Source: RFPI01 sp964470195
GTDB lineage: Bacteria; Pseudomonadota; Gammaproteobacteria; Burkholderiales; Methylophilaceae
Assembly (NCBI GenBank): GCA_964470195.1
Contig: CAYYBG010000005.1
Coordinates: forward strand, 1-64,000
Reading direction: 5' to 3'
DNA length: 64,000 nucleotides
The translations under genes were made by a program, and so were the position numbers. Under the pieces are notes generated by a model. It saw only the letters and a list, made by a program, of their open reading frames with translations. It had not been told where the DNA came from and searched no databases. How positions within the stretch are numbered: position 1 is the stretch's first letter; every line of letters starts with the position of its first letter. This document shows, piece by piece, positions 8,668 through 16,446 of this stretch.

Positions 8668-9164
8668 TTTGACTCCGATAATTTCATGTTCATGACTTTA
8701 TTGGTTTGTGCTTGACGGAAGATCTGCAATTTACTGGCTAGTGCTTCATCTTGGTGTGCCAAGATAGAAACCGCAAACAGACCAGCATTAGCTGCACCCG
8801 CCTCACCAATCGCAAAGGTAGCCACAGGAATCCCTTTGGGCATTTGTACAATTGAATAAAGCGAGTCCTGACCTTGTAAATGTTTGCTTGGTACTGGCAC
8901 TCCCAATACTGGCAAAGTAGTCTTTGAAGCTACCATTCCTGGCAAATGCGCAGCACCACCCGCTCCCGCAATAATGACTTGAAAACCTTTACTAGCAGCA
9001 TTCTGGGCAAACTCAAACATTAAGTCTGGCGTTCTGTGCGCAGATACCACTTTTGCTTCATAGGCCACGCCAAAATCTTCCAGCATTTGCGCAGCCAGCT
9101 TCATCACTGGCCAATCGCTGTCTGATCCCATAATAATCGCTACTTTTGGCTGTATATCTGACAT
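8664..9164 (-). CDS. purE: N5-carboxyaminoimidazole ribonucleotide mutase
   Basis: 166 residues, class I PurE, isomerising N5-CAIR to CAIR. IMGSDSDWPVMK (G13SDSD17) and the SAHRTPD loop near residue 41 form the nucleotide site. The GAGGAAHLPGMVA and LPVLGVP motifs follow, as in octameric PurE. It overlaps purK by 4 nt downstream and lies 10 nt after proB, so it belongs to the obgE-proB-purE-purK run. Confidence 0.97.
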   Translation of the reverse strand: MSDIQPKVAIIMGSDSDWPVMKLAAQMLEDFGVAYEAKVVSAHRTPDLMFEFAQNAASKGFQVIIAGAGGAAHLPGMVASKTTLPVLGVPVPSKHLQGQDSLYSIVQMPKGIPVATFAIGEAGAANAGLFAVSILAHQDEALASKLQIFRQAQTNKVMNMKLSESN

Positions 9165-9174
9165 TATCTGCCTT

Positions 9175-10290
9175 TCACATCAATATTAAGTTATCCCGAT
9201 GAATCAGCTCAGACTCATCCACATAGCCCAAAATTTGGGCAATTTCATTGCTGGGTGTACGCAAAATACGAGCTGTTTCGGCCGCCGAATAATTCACCAG
9301 TCCACGAGCAATCTCTTGGCCTTGCTCATTTAAACAAGCCACTACATCTCCACGTTCAAAATTACCCTCAACTTTGATCACCCCCACAGGCAATAAACTC
9401 TTGCCCTGACCGCATAATACTTTTACCGCACCTGCGTCTAAAGTAACTTTGCCAGAAACTCGTAAATGATCTGCCATCCATTGCTGTTTGGCTTGCAATT
9501 TCCCCTGTTCAGCGCGCAAATGTGTGCCAATGAGCTGCCCTTGCACCAGTTTTAAGAGGACTTCGGGCTCACGACCAGAGGCAATAATTGTCCCTGCCCC
9601 ACTCCGCGCAGCACGCTTAGCGGCAAGAATTTTAGTCAGCATACCCCCAGTACCGACTGAGCTTCCGGCACCACCGGCCATTTTCTCTAGTTCGCTATCA
9701 CCAGCTACTGCCTGTTGTATCAATACTGCCTGTTTATCCTTGCGAGGGTCGGCTGAATACAGACCAGCTTGATCGGTCAAAATGACCAATACATCTGCTT
9801 CAATCAGATTAGCCACCAGCGAAGCCAAAGTATCATTGTCGCCAAAGCGAATTTCATCAGTCACCACCGTGTCGTTTTCGTTGATGATAGGAATCACACC
9901 TAAACCTAGTAAAGTTCTCAGCGTAGAGCGTGCATTAAGATAGCGCTTGCGGTCTGATAAGTCATCGTGAGTAAGCAAAACTTGGGCAGTATGCAGTCCG
10001 TGCAGACTAAAGCAGGATTCATACATTTGCACCAAGCCCATTTGCCCCACCGCTGCAGCCGCCTGTAATTCATTCACAGCGGTTGGTCGCTTTGCTAGAC
10101 CAAGCCTTTGCATGCCTTCTGCCACGGCTCCACTAGAAACAAGCACAATCTGACGACCCATTTTTTTCAGCGTAGCAATCTGCTCAGCCCAAGCTGCAAT
10201 GGCTTGTCTGTCCAGTCCTTCACCGTTATTAGTAACTAGGCTTGAGCCTACTTTAATGACGATGCAATTTGCTTGATGCAGTAATGACAT
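9175..10290 (-). CDS. proB: Glutamate 5-kinase
   Basis: 371 residues catalysing the first step of proline synthesis, phosphorylation of glutamate. The amino-acid kinase domain (about residues 1-265) shows IVIKVGSSLVTN, VSSGAVAEGMQRLGL, IINENDTVVTDEIRFGDNDTLAS and GTGGMLTKILAAKRAARSG. A C-terminal PUA domain (about 275-360) carries VGVIKVEGNFERGDVV and ends the protein, as in proteobacterial ProB. The gene follows obgE by 5 nt. The obgE-proB neighbourhood is common in Betaproteobacteria. Confidence 0.97.
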   Translation of the reverse strand: MSLLHQANCIVIKVGSSLVTNNGEGLDRQAIAAWAEQIATLKKMGRQIVLVSSGAVAEGMQRLGLAKRPTAVNELQAAAAVGQMGLVQMYESCFSLHGLHTAQVLLTHDDLSDRKRYLNARSTLRTLLGLGVIPIINENDTVVTDEIRFGDNDTLASLVANLIEADVLVILTDQAGLYSADPRKDKQAVLIQQAVAGDSELEKMAGGAGSSVGTGGMLTKILAAKRAARSGAGTIIASGREPEVLLKLVQGQLIGTHLRAEQGKLQAKQQWMADHLRVSGKVTLDAGAVKVLCGQGKSLLPVGVIKVEGNFERGDVVACLNEQGQEIARGLVNYSAAETARILRTPSNEIAQILGYVDESELIHRDNLILM

Positions 10291-10295
10291 AGTGA

Positions 10296-11333
10296 TTAAC
10301 TTTGCTGTTCTAATTCATGCGCTTTACGTTGTTCAGCCTCAACATGGTCCATAATGGCATAGCTTAATGCTTTACAACCTTCCCCAGAGATTGCTGAAAT
10401 AACAAAGCATGGGCCATCCCAGCCATAGTCTCGCACAAATTGTTGTACTTTTTCTGCTGCATTCTCTAATAAATCTACTTTATTCAAAATCAACCAGCGT
10501 GGTTTTTGGTAGAGCGACTCATCGTATTTTTTTAGCTCTTGTACGATGGCACGCGCCTCAACCACAGGATCGACTTCAGGATCAAAGGGGGCTAAATCTA
10601 CAATATGCAATAGCAAGCGAGTTCGAGCTAGATGGCGTAAAAATTGATGCCCTAAGCCTGCCCCCTCGGCAGCCCCTTCAATCAGACCAGGAATATCAGC
10701 AATCACAAAACTACGATTGGTATCTACTCGTACCACACCTAAGTTTGGATGAAGTGTTGTGAAAGGATAGTCCGCCACCTTGGGCTTGGCAGCAGAAACA
10801 GCGCGGATAAAAGTAGATTTACCGGCATTGGGCATTCCAAGCAAGCCTACATCGGCTAATACTTTTAGCTCAAGATATAACTCTAACTCCTCTCCAGGTT
10901 CGCCTTTAGTACATTGGCGCGGAGCACGATTAATACTCGATTTAAAGTGGATATTACCAAGTCCACCCTTGCCACCTTTAGCCAGCAAAGCACGCTGGCC
11001 ATGCTCAGCCAAGTCAATTAGGGTCTGCCCAGTGGCATTATTGCTTACCACAGTACCAACGGGCACACGTAATACTAAATCATCTCCACCAGCTCCATAA
11101 CAATCTGAGCCACGGCCATTTTCGCCACGTTGCGCCCGAAAAGTGCGGGTATAACGATAATCCACTAGGGTATTGATATTTCGATCAGCCTCAAGAAAAA
11201 TAGAGCCTCCATGACCACCATCACCGCCACTCGGGCCTCCCATAGGCTCATATTTCTCTCGGCGGAATGTAGCCACCCCATTGCCACCGTCACCGGCATA
11301 TAACTTGATGGTCGCTTCATCTATAAATTTCAT
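10296..11333 (-). CDS. obgE: Obg GTPase involved in ribosome maturation
   Basis: About 345 residues. The N-terminal glycine-rich Obg domain (about 1-158) includes AGDGGNGVATFRREK and GGPSGGDGGHGG. It is followed by a G domain with P-loop GMPNAGKST (about 166-174), switch II DIPGLIEGA and NKVD, and then a short acidic/basic tail. The family acts in late 50S assembly and stress control. An in-frame GTG lies 12 nt upstream, but GGGAAA is well placed for the ATG at 11333 giving MKFIDEA, so that start was chosen. It follows rplU-rpmA with a terminator between them. Confidence 0.96.
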   Translation of the reverse strand: MKFIDEATIKLYAGDGGNGVATFRREKYEPMGGPSGGDGGHGGSIFLEADRNINTLVDYRYTRTFRAQRGENGRGSDCYGAGGDDLVLRVPVGTVVSNNATGQTLIDLAEHGQRALLAKGGKGGLGNIHFKSSINRAPRQCTKGEPGEELELYLELKVLADVGLLGMPNAGKSTFIRAVSAAKPKVADYPFTTLHPNLGVVRVDTNRSFVIADIPGLIEGAAEGAGLGHQFLRHLARTRLLLHIVDLAPFDPEVDPVVEARAIVQELKKYDESLYQKPRWLILNKVDLLENAAEKVQQFVRDYGWDGPCFVISAISGEGCKALSYAIMDHVEAEQRKAHELEQQS

Positions 11334-11441
11334 ACCATTTCCCACAATCCATTAGCTGATGGTTGATTGGTGATTATTTCGCGCTGTCATCGTGGCATGA
11401 TAATACCAGCGAACACGATAGACGAAACAGGGCTATAAAAC

Positions 11442-11473
11442 AAAAAAGCCCTACCAATTCAGATAGGGCTTTT
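11442..11473 (-). terminator. Intrinsic terminator after rpmA
   Basis: On the minus strand the arms AAAAGCCCTA and TAGGGCTTTT enclose a 10-nt loop and end in a run of T, just after the rpmA stop. It separates the rplU-rpmA transcript from obgE downstream. Confidence 0.88.
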
Positions 11474-11490
11474 GCATCCTCAGCAGTGTA

Positions 11491-11748
11491 TTAGGCTGGA
11501 ATGACTGTGACTGTCTTGCGACGCAATGCGCCTTTCACAGTAAATGCAACTTTGCCATCCACTTTAGCAAATAATGTATGGTCTTTACCCATACCGACGT
11601 TCTCACCAGCATGCATACGAGTGCCGCGTTGACGAACAATAATGCTACCAGCAGAAACCAATTGATCACCAAAAGCCTTTACACCTAGACGTTTGGCCTG
11701 TGAGTCACGACCGTTACGGGAACTACCACCTGCTTTTTTATGTGCCAT
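11491..11748 (-). CDS. rpmA: 50S ribosomal protein L27
   Basis: 85 residues; MAHKKAGGSSRNGRDSQAKR is the standard L27 N terminus, whose tail reaches the peptidyl-transferase centre. The GSIIVRQRGT and AGENVGMGKDHTLFA motifs follow. It starts directly with MAHKKAGG, without the cleavable N-terminal extension found in Firmicutes. It lies 11 nt after rplU, the usual rplU-rpmA pair. Confidence 0.98.
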   Translation of the reverse strand: MAHKKAGGSSRNGRDSQAKRLGVKAFGDQLVSAGSIIVRQRGTRMHAGENVGMGKDHTLFAKVDGKVAFTVKGALRRKTVTVIPA

Positions 11749-11759
11749 GATTAAACTCC

Positions 11760-12203
11760 TTATTCTGCTTTAGCTTTAGCTGCTGGTTTTTTAGTCGCAG
11801 CGGGTTTAGCCTTCGCTTCAGTATTAGCTTTTGTCGCTTTCGCTTCTACAGCTGGCTTGCTTTCTGCTGCTTTAGCAGGAGCCGCTTTTTTTGTACCAGC
11901 GAAATCGTCAATTAAAATTTCAGTATAGCTTTGGCGGTGACCTTGCGTCTTGCGATAATGCTTACGACGACGCATTTTAAAGATCATTACCTTATCGCCA
12001 CGGCCATGAGCAACTACGGTGGCTGAAATTTTTGCACCATCGACTAATGGAGCACCAATTTTCACATTATCACCGTCGGCCATCACCAACACTTTGTCGA
12101 ATATAACGCTGCTACCAACGTCACTCTCTAATTTTTCTACTTTCAGTTTTGTACCTGGGGTCACACGATATTGTTTCCCGCCAGTCTTGATGACTGCATA
12201 CAT
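11760..12203 (-). CDS. rplU: 50S ribosomal protein L21 with an Ala/Lys-rich C-terminal extension
   Basis: The first ~103 residues are a complete L21: MYAVIKTGGKQYRV at the start and MRRRKHYRKTQGHRQ near the usual end. The remaining ~44 residues form a low-complexity tail made almost only of Ala, Lys, Pro, Glu and Thr, beyond the usual length of about 103. Such tails are likely disordered and basic, and may contact rRNA or be dispensable; that is inference. Strong TATAAT promoter upstream; ribosome-binding GAGG 7 nt before the ATG. First gene of the rplU-rpmA unit. Confidence 0.97.
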   Translation of the reverse strand: MYAVIKTGGKQYRVTPGTKLKVEKLESDVGSSVIFDKVLVMADGDNVKIGAPLVDGAKISATVVAHGRGDKVMIFKMRRRKHYRKTQGHRQSYTEILIDDFAGTKKAAPAKAAESKPAVEAKATKANTEAKAKPAATKKPAAKAKAE

Positions 12204-12242
12204 GATTTAGCCTCGTTTGCTACGCATAAAAATGAACCGCGC

Positions 12243-12270
12243 ATTATACGGAAAAAAGCGCTACAAGCAA
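12243..12270 (-). promoter_or_regulatory. Promoter of rplU-rpmA
   Basis: On the minus strand TTGCTT (12265-12270) and a consensus TATAAT (12243-12248) are 16 nt apart. Transcription should begin near 12236, about 33 nt before the rplU ATG. The intergenic region is shared with divergent ispB. Confidence 0.65.
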
Positions 12271-12341
12271 ATACAAATTTAAGTTTTGCGAATAAACCCA
12301 TGTGATAAAATCCGTACACTTTTTTTTTAGCCTTTACTATC

Positions 12342-13310
12342 GTGTCTCTCAAGCAAATTCAGTCCGCTATTGCCAATGATATGCGTGCAGTGGATGAGGT
12401 CATCCGCACTGCGCTCTATTCCGATGTTGTACTGATCAAACAGGTAGCTGAATATATTATCAACAGCGGCGGAAAACGCCTGCGTCCTGCTTTAGTGCTG
12501 ATGTCGGCAGCACTTTTTGGCCCTGTTAAACCCTCACATCATCAACTCGCCGCTGTGGTGGAGTTTATTCACACTGCCACACTGCTGCATGATGACGTGG
12601 TTGATGAATCAAGCCTTAGACGAGGTCAGGCAACTGCCAATAGTCTGTTTGGCAATGCCGCTAGCGTGCTGGTCGGTGACTTTGTCTATTCGCGTGCTTT
12701 CCAAATGATGGTCAGCGTAGATAGTATGTATGTGATGGAAATTTTGGCTGAGGCAACCAATGTGATTGCTGAGGGAGAGGTATTGCAATTACTAAATGTG
12801 CATGATGCAGATATTACTGAACAAGAGTACCTTCAAGTCATTCATTTTAAAACTGCCAAATTATTTGAAGCTGCAACAAGGTTAGGGGCAGTCATTTGTC
12901 AAGCCAATAAGACTGATGAAGAAGCTCTAGCGTGTTATGGCATGCACTTAGGAACGGCATTTCAGTTGATTGATGATGTGCTGGACTTAACAGGTGATAC
13001 GCAGACAATTGGAAAGAATCTTGGCGACGATATCGCAGAAGGCAAACCCACTTTGCCTTTATTGTATGCCATGCGTCATGGCAATCAACGACAAGCTGAA
13101 CTGATACGCAACGCTATCCAGCAAGGTGGTGAGCATAATATTCAAAGCGTGATTGACGCTGTACAACAAACAGATGCGCTACAGCATGTCAAAAATTTAG
13201 CAAAAACAGAAGCCAATTTAGCCTGCCAAGCGATTGACCATTTTTCTGATAGTGCTGCCAAACAGAGACTGCTGGATTTAGCAGAATTTTCAGTCACGCG
13301 CGATTTTTAA
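12342..13310 (+). CDS. ispB: Octaprenyl diphosphate synthase (trans-polyprenyl synthase)
   Basis: 322 residues; makes the long-chain polyprenyl diphosphate used for the ubiquinone side chain. The first aspartate-rich motif HDDVVDESSLRRG (D84, D85, D88) and the second, QLIDDVLDLTGD near residue 210, are intact. GGKRLRPALVLMSA and GEVLQL fit IspB-type synthases. The start is GTG; no strong ribosome-binding site is visible, so the start is less certain than the identity. Divergent from rplU, an arrangement widespread in proteobacteria. Confidence 0.93.
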   Translation: MSLKQIQSAIANDMRAVDEVIRTALYSDVVLIKQVAEYIINSGGKRLRPALVLMSAALFGPVKPSHHQLAAVVEFIHTATLLHDDVVDESSLRRGQATANSLFGNAASVLVGDFVYSRAFQMMVSVDSMYVMEILAEATNVIAEGEVLQLLNVHDADITEQEYLQVIHFKTAKLFEAATRLGAVICQANKTDEEALACYGMHLGTAFQLIDDVLDLTGDTQTIGKNLGDDIAEGKPTLPLLYAMRHGNQRQAELIRNAIQQGGEHNIQSVIDAVQQTDALQHVKNLAKTEANLACQAIDHFSDSAAKQRLLDLAEFSVTRDF

Positions 13311-13350
13311 TTTGCACCTTTGGGCTTGGTCTAGCCTATCGAGATGGTGA

Positions 13351-13713
13351 TTAGTTCAATGTAATGCGCTCGCCATTCAAACCGTTAAAGTAAGTGAGCT
13401 GCGTCCAACGACTACCTTGCTCAGCAAGATTGCCATTAAAAAGTGCGGTTCCATCGATATCCACTATTGCATGGCCTGTCTGGTACAGAGTAACCTCAGC
13501 ATTTCTGGCACCGTGACGCATGCTAAAGGTTGTCGCTAAATCATCCTCTTGTTCATCAAAAACTTCCCAGTCTCCACCTCCAGCAAGCTCTTTGACCCAG
13601 CCTTTTAAATCGACCTCAACCTTACAAACTATAGGATCAGGAAATGGTTCCAAAGTACCATCTTTGATCAAGCTAGCGATTAACTCTTGATCGTCGATCA
13701 AATCAGATTGCAT
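13351..13713 (-). CDS. Hypothetical protein, about 120 residues, acidic
   Basis: Not recognised. An acidic soluble protein starting MQSDLIDDQELIASLIKDGTL, with a central GGGDWEVFDEQEDDLATTF and a C-terminal ALFNGNLAEQGSRWTQLTYFNGLNGERI. It has no signal peptide, membrane segment or cysteine-rich motif. The start at 13713 is preferred over an in-frame ATG 15 nt upstream because AAAGG is spaced 7 nt before it. It is convergent with ispB and divergent from coaE, in a single-gene unit. The conserved aromatic and glycine pattern suggests a small beta-rich domain; that is a guess from composition. Confidence 0.7.
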   Translation of the reverse strand: MQSDLIDDQELIASLIKDGTLEPFPDPIVCKVEVDLKGWVKELAGGGDWEVFDEQEDDLATTFSMRHGARNAEVTLYQTGHAIVDIDGTALFNGNLAEQGSRWTQLTYFNGLNGERITLN

Positions 13714-13930
13714 AGATTTACCTTTCATAAAACCACGGAATAAAGACGCTAAGCTGTCCTTACTATTGTGATTATGGGGATGCGTAAGAAAAATTCAAGG
13801 ATAAAATATGCATGCAGATTAGTCGACCACACAGACTTGTGAGTAAATTATTTGATTTCTAAACATTTTCTGATTGACTAAGCTGGTATATCCTATTTTG
13901 TCAGGCAAAAATTTAGGGACTCAGGTAATG

Positions 13931-14545
13931 ATGGTAATAGGACTCACTGGAGGAATAGGATGCGGAAAATCCACCGTCGCTGATTTTTTTGCCGAGATGG
14001 GTGCCGCAATTATCGATGTCGATCAAATTAATCGCGACCTCACACGCGCTGGTCAACCCTGCTTTAATGCCATTATCAAACAATTTGGCCATCAAGTAGT
14101 CGGCGCTGATGGTGAGCTAAACCGACCACAGTTACGCCAAATTATTTTTCAAGACGCTGAACAGCGCATGGTGCTTGAAGCAATATTGCACCCCGCTATT
14201 TACCAAGCCACCCTGACAAAAATAGCTCAGATAAAGAATGCTCCTTATGTCATATTGGCAGTCCCTCTTTTATTTGAGCACGCCAATTTTCTGTCTATTA
14301 TCCAACGGAGCCTGTTAGTAGATTGTCCCCCTGAACTTCAACTAGAAAGAATTTGTCAGCGTGACCAAATTACACGTGCGCATGCGCAACAAATTATGCA
14401 GGCACAAATGCCTAGAGCGCAAAAGTTAGCGCTAGCAGATGACATTATTATCAACGATGGTGGCTTAGGGAAATTAAAACAACAAGTTCTACACTTTCAC
14501 ACTGTGTATCTATCTCAAAGCAAAGATAAAAATCTCCAATCTTAG
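13931..14545 (+). CDS. coaE: Dephospho-CoA kinase
   Basis: About 204 residues, last step of coenzyme A synthesis. The P-loop GLTGGIGCGKST starts at residue 4. The substrate-binding AAIIDVDQINRDLT and the VPLLFEHANF lid segment are present. The open frame extends 57 nt further upstream, but family members begin 3-5 residues before GLTGG; of the two adjacent ATGs (13928, 13931) the second has AGG 5 nt before it. It heads the coaE-zapD-yacG chain; pilD/zapD neighbours are typical of this locus in proteobacteria. Confidence 0.95.
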   Translation: MVIGLTGGIGCGKSTVADFFAEMGAAIIDVDQINRDLTRAGQPCFNAIIKQFGHQVVGADGELNRPQLRQIIFQDAEQRMVLEAILHPAIYQATLTKIAQIKNAPYVILAVPLLFEHANFLSIIQRSLLVDCPPELQLERICQRDQITRAHAQQIMQAQMPRAQKLALADDIIINDGGLGKLKQQVLHFHTVYLSQSKDKNLQS

Positions 14546-14610
14546 GTTGCGCAAATCAATACAGCAAATCATAATTATTCAATCTTTCACGCTGAGATTT
14601 CCTAAACGCT

Positions 14611-15369
14611 GTGCTTTGTTTTGAATTTCCTCTGAATGAACGTGTACGCACTTTGTTGCGTCTCGAGGATCTGTTTTGCAAATTTTTAAGTAATATTCAA
14701 GAATCTGAAGCCCACCACCACCACAGTGCAATGCTGAGTTTGTTTCAAATCATGGATGTCATGGATAGAGGTGATTTGAAAAATGATTTAATGCAAGAGC
14801 TAGAAAAACACAAAGCCATGCTGGCATTTTTTCGAACTAATCCCAAAATTGATGCCGCCAAATTAGATGAGACGTTTGATTTGGTTAACCTGCAAGTGGA
14901 TCAACTGCGGACATTAGCCACCAAACCAGTCCAAGAACTTAAGCAAAATGAATGGTTAATGAACATTAAACAGCGCGCGGTTATTCCAGGAGGACTGTGT
15001 GAGTTTGATCTTCCTAGTTATCATTTTTGGTTAAATCAAACCGTACAAAAAAGACAACAAGAGTTGCAACATTGGATTGACCCTATTTATCCCATTTATC
15101 AAGCATTGGCTCTAATATTAAAGCTTTTACGAAACAGTGCTGAGGCGGAATCAATCGACGCAGAAAATGGCACATTTCAACTTATGCTTGGCACAAACAA
15201 AGCTGCTCAAATGGTCAGAATTGAGTTGGATGATGGTTTGTGTTGCTATCCAGAAATAAGCGCTAATAAATACGCTATTCATGTTCGCTTTATGCGTATT
15301 GATGAACAGCGTCATGCCTGTGCTTGCCAGCAGTTGGTTAATTTCAAGCTGACGCTCGCTTCTTTATAA
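14611..15369 (+). CDS. zapD: Cell division protein ZapD
   Basis: 252 residues, family DUF1342/ZapD, which cross-links and bundles FtsZ filaments at the Z-ring. The N terminus LCFEFPLNERVRTLLRLEDLF is nearly the family consensus. KQRAVIPGGLCEFDLPSYHFWL and the late CYPEISANKYAIHVRFM segment also match. The start is GTG. It overlaps yacG by 1 nt. Its partner FtsZ is encoded at 44-45 kb. Confidence 0.95.
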   Translation: MLCFEFPLNERVRTLLRLEDLFCKFLSNIQESEAHHHHSAMLSLFQIMDVMDRGDLKNDLMQELEKHKAMLAFFRTNPKIDAAKLDETFDLVNLQVDQLRTLATKPVQELKQNEWLMNIKQRAVIPGGLCEFDLPSYHFWLNQTVQKRQQELQHWIDPIYPIYQALALILKLLRNSAEAESIDAENGTFQLMLGTNKAAQMVRIELDDGLCCYPEISANKYAIHVRFMRIDEQRHACACQQLVNFKLTLASL

Positions 15370-15566
15370 TGCTGAGTATGAATCATTCCATCATCAAAAA
15401 AGTACCTTGCCCTCAATGTGGTCAGCCTGCTGTTTTTAGCCCATCTAATGTTTTTCGCCCATTTTGTAGTGAGCGATGCAAAATGATAGATTTGGGTGCA
15501 TGGGCGAGTGAAAGCTACCGAATTGAATCTCCCATTGTCGAGCTACCCGAAGACAGCACAGAATGA
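15369..15566 (+). CDS. yacG: DNA gyrase inhibitor YacG, zinc protein
   Basis: 65 residues with a CPQC (C14, C17) and CSERC (C33, C37) zinc site followed by MIDLGAWASESYRI, which is the YacG signature. In E. coli the family binds GyrB and inhibits gyrase. The start overlaps the zapD stop by 1 nt; an alternative ATG three codons later is possible. The stop overlaps the next gene by 4 nt, so zapD, yacG and the copper chaperone gene are likely coupled. Confidence 0.93.
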   Translation: MLSMNHSIIKKVPCPQCGQPAVFSPSNVFRPFCSERCKMIDLGAWASESYRIESPIVELPEDSTE

Positions 15567-15997
15567 AAAAATTCTGCTTATTGATTTTGCTGTTTGCTTT
15601 TGCTGGCTGCCACGACGACCTGTCAACACCACACATCTCGATCAGTGAAGCTTGGGCACGTGCCTCTGCGCCAGGGCAAGTAGTGGGTGCTGCTTATATG
15701 AGCTTCACGGCGCAGCAAGCATATAGGCTAGATAAAGTAATCAGTCCAGTTGCCCAGTCAGTGGAAATTCACAGTATGCATATGGATCAGGGCGTCATGC
15801 GTATGCGTATGTTAGAAAAATTGGATATTCCAGCAAAGCGCAAGGTGACTCTTGCTCCAGGTCAAACCCATTTAATGTTAATCGATCTAAAAAGCCCTTT
15901 ACAGGCAGGTCAAAAAATTGAGTTACAACTAAGTTTTACTGCTGGCGACGGAAGTCATCAACAACAAACCATTGTTGTCCCTGTGTTGGCAAAATAA
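15563..15997 (+). CDS. PCu(A)C-type periplasmic copper chaperone, lipoprotein
   Basis: 144 residues. An N-terminal hydrophobic stretch ends in a lipobox FAGC (C16), so it should be a lipoprotein facing the periplasm. The mature part is a DUF461/PCu(A)C domain beginning ISEAWARASAPGQVVGAAYM. Its methionine/histidine copper site shows IHSMHMDQGVMRMRM followed by THLML. Such proteins deliver Cu(I) to the CuA centre of cytochrome oxidase. It is translationally coupled to yacG, an unexpected partner, and convergent with a membrane-anchored gene that may belong to the same process. Confidence 0.92.
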   Translation: MKKFCLLILLFAFAGCHDDLSTPHISISEAWARASAPGQVVGAAYMSFTAQQAYRLDKVISPVAQSVEIHSMHMDQGVMRMRMLEKLDIPAKRKVTLAPGQTHLMLIDLKSPLQAGQKIELQLSFTAGDGSHQQQTIVVPVLAK

Positions 15998-16002
15998 TAT
16001 GG

Positions 16003-16446
16003 CTATTTAGCTTGTGCCTGAAAGTTGATTTTTTTGACCAATGCCCCACTACCGTCTTCTATCCTAATAGTCATTTCCCAATCGCTACGCCCTTGCAAGC
16101 AGGCAGGCAGAATAATATCGGCAAACCATATACCATCTTGAGCTAATAAACGATAACGATTCAAGCCCATCTCCATTCCCTGCATATTCATCTCTACACT
16201 GATATTGCTTGCTTGAGGATGTCGAATGGTTAATTGAAACGGACGAAGTGGCTGAGGAATTGCACTAAAGTGAATTTGAGTGATTTCATCGCCACACGAT
16301 TGTATCGGATCAAGACAAGGTAATCGTTGGAATTTCTCAGAGGAATGCAGCAGGGATTGATGTTCAAGCACAGAGGGCAGCTGCCACAGCAATAATCCTG
16401 CCAAAATTAATACAATCCCTAACAGCAAAAAACGCAACAACATCAT
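16003..16446 (-). CDS. Membrane-anchored protein, possibly FixH/YtkA-like
   Basis: 147 residues: one N-terminal membrane segment (about residues 3-23), then a periplasmic beta-type domain. The MQGMEMGLNRYRL, DGIWFADIILPACLQGRSDWEMTIRI pattern (methionine-rich loop, G-x-W, LPxC-xxGRxDW) resembles FixH/YtkA-like domains linked to copper and cytochrome oxidase biogenesis. The match is by eye and moderate. Two cysteines near residues 43 and 51 could pair. Its ATG overlaps the upstream Nudix gene stop by 4 nt, and it ends 6 nt from the convergent copper chaperone. Function not established. Confidence 0.7.
   Translation of the reverse strand: MMLLRFLLLGIVLILAGLLLWQLPSVLEHQSLLHSSEKFQRLPCLDPIQSCGDEITQIHFSAIPQPLRPFQLTIRHPQASNISVEMNMQGMEMGLNRYRLLAQDGIWFADIILPACLQGRSDWEMTIRIEDGSGALVKKINFQAQAK

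Noticed and set aside
10409..10762. Plus-strand 117-residue frame opposite obgE
   Set aside because: Antisense shadow of the Obg G domain.
12161..12352. Minus-strand 63-residue frame over the rplU start
   Set aside because: Runs through the rplU promoter and start codon; no ribosome-binding site.
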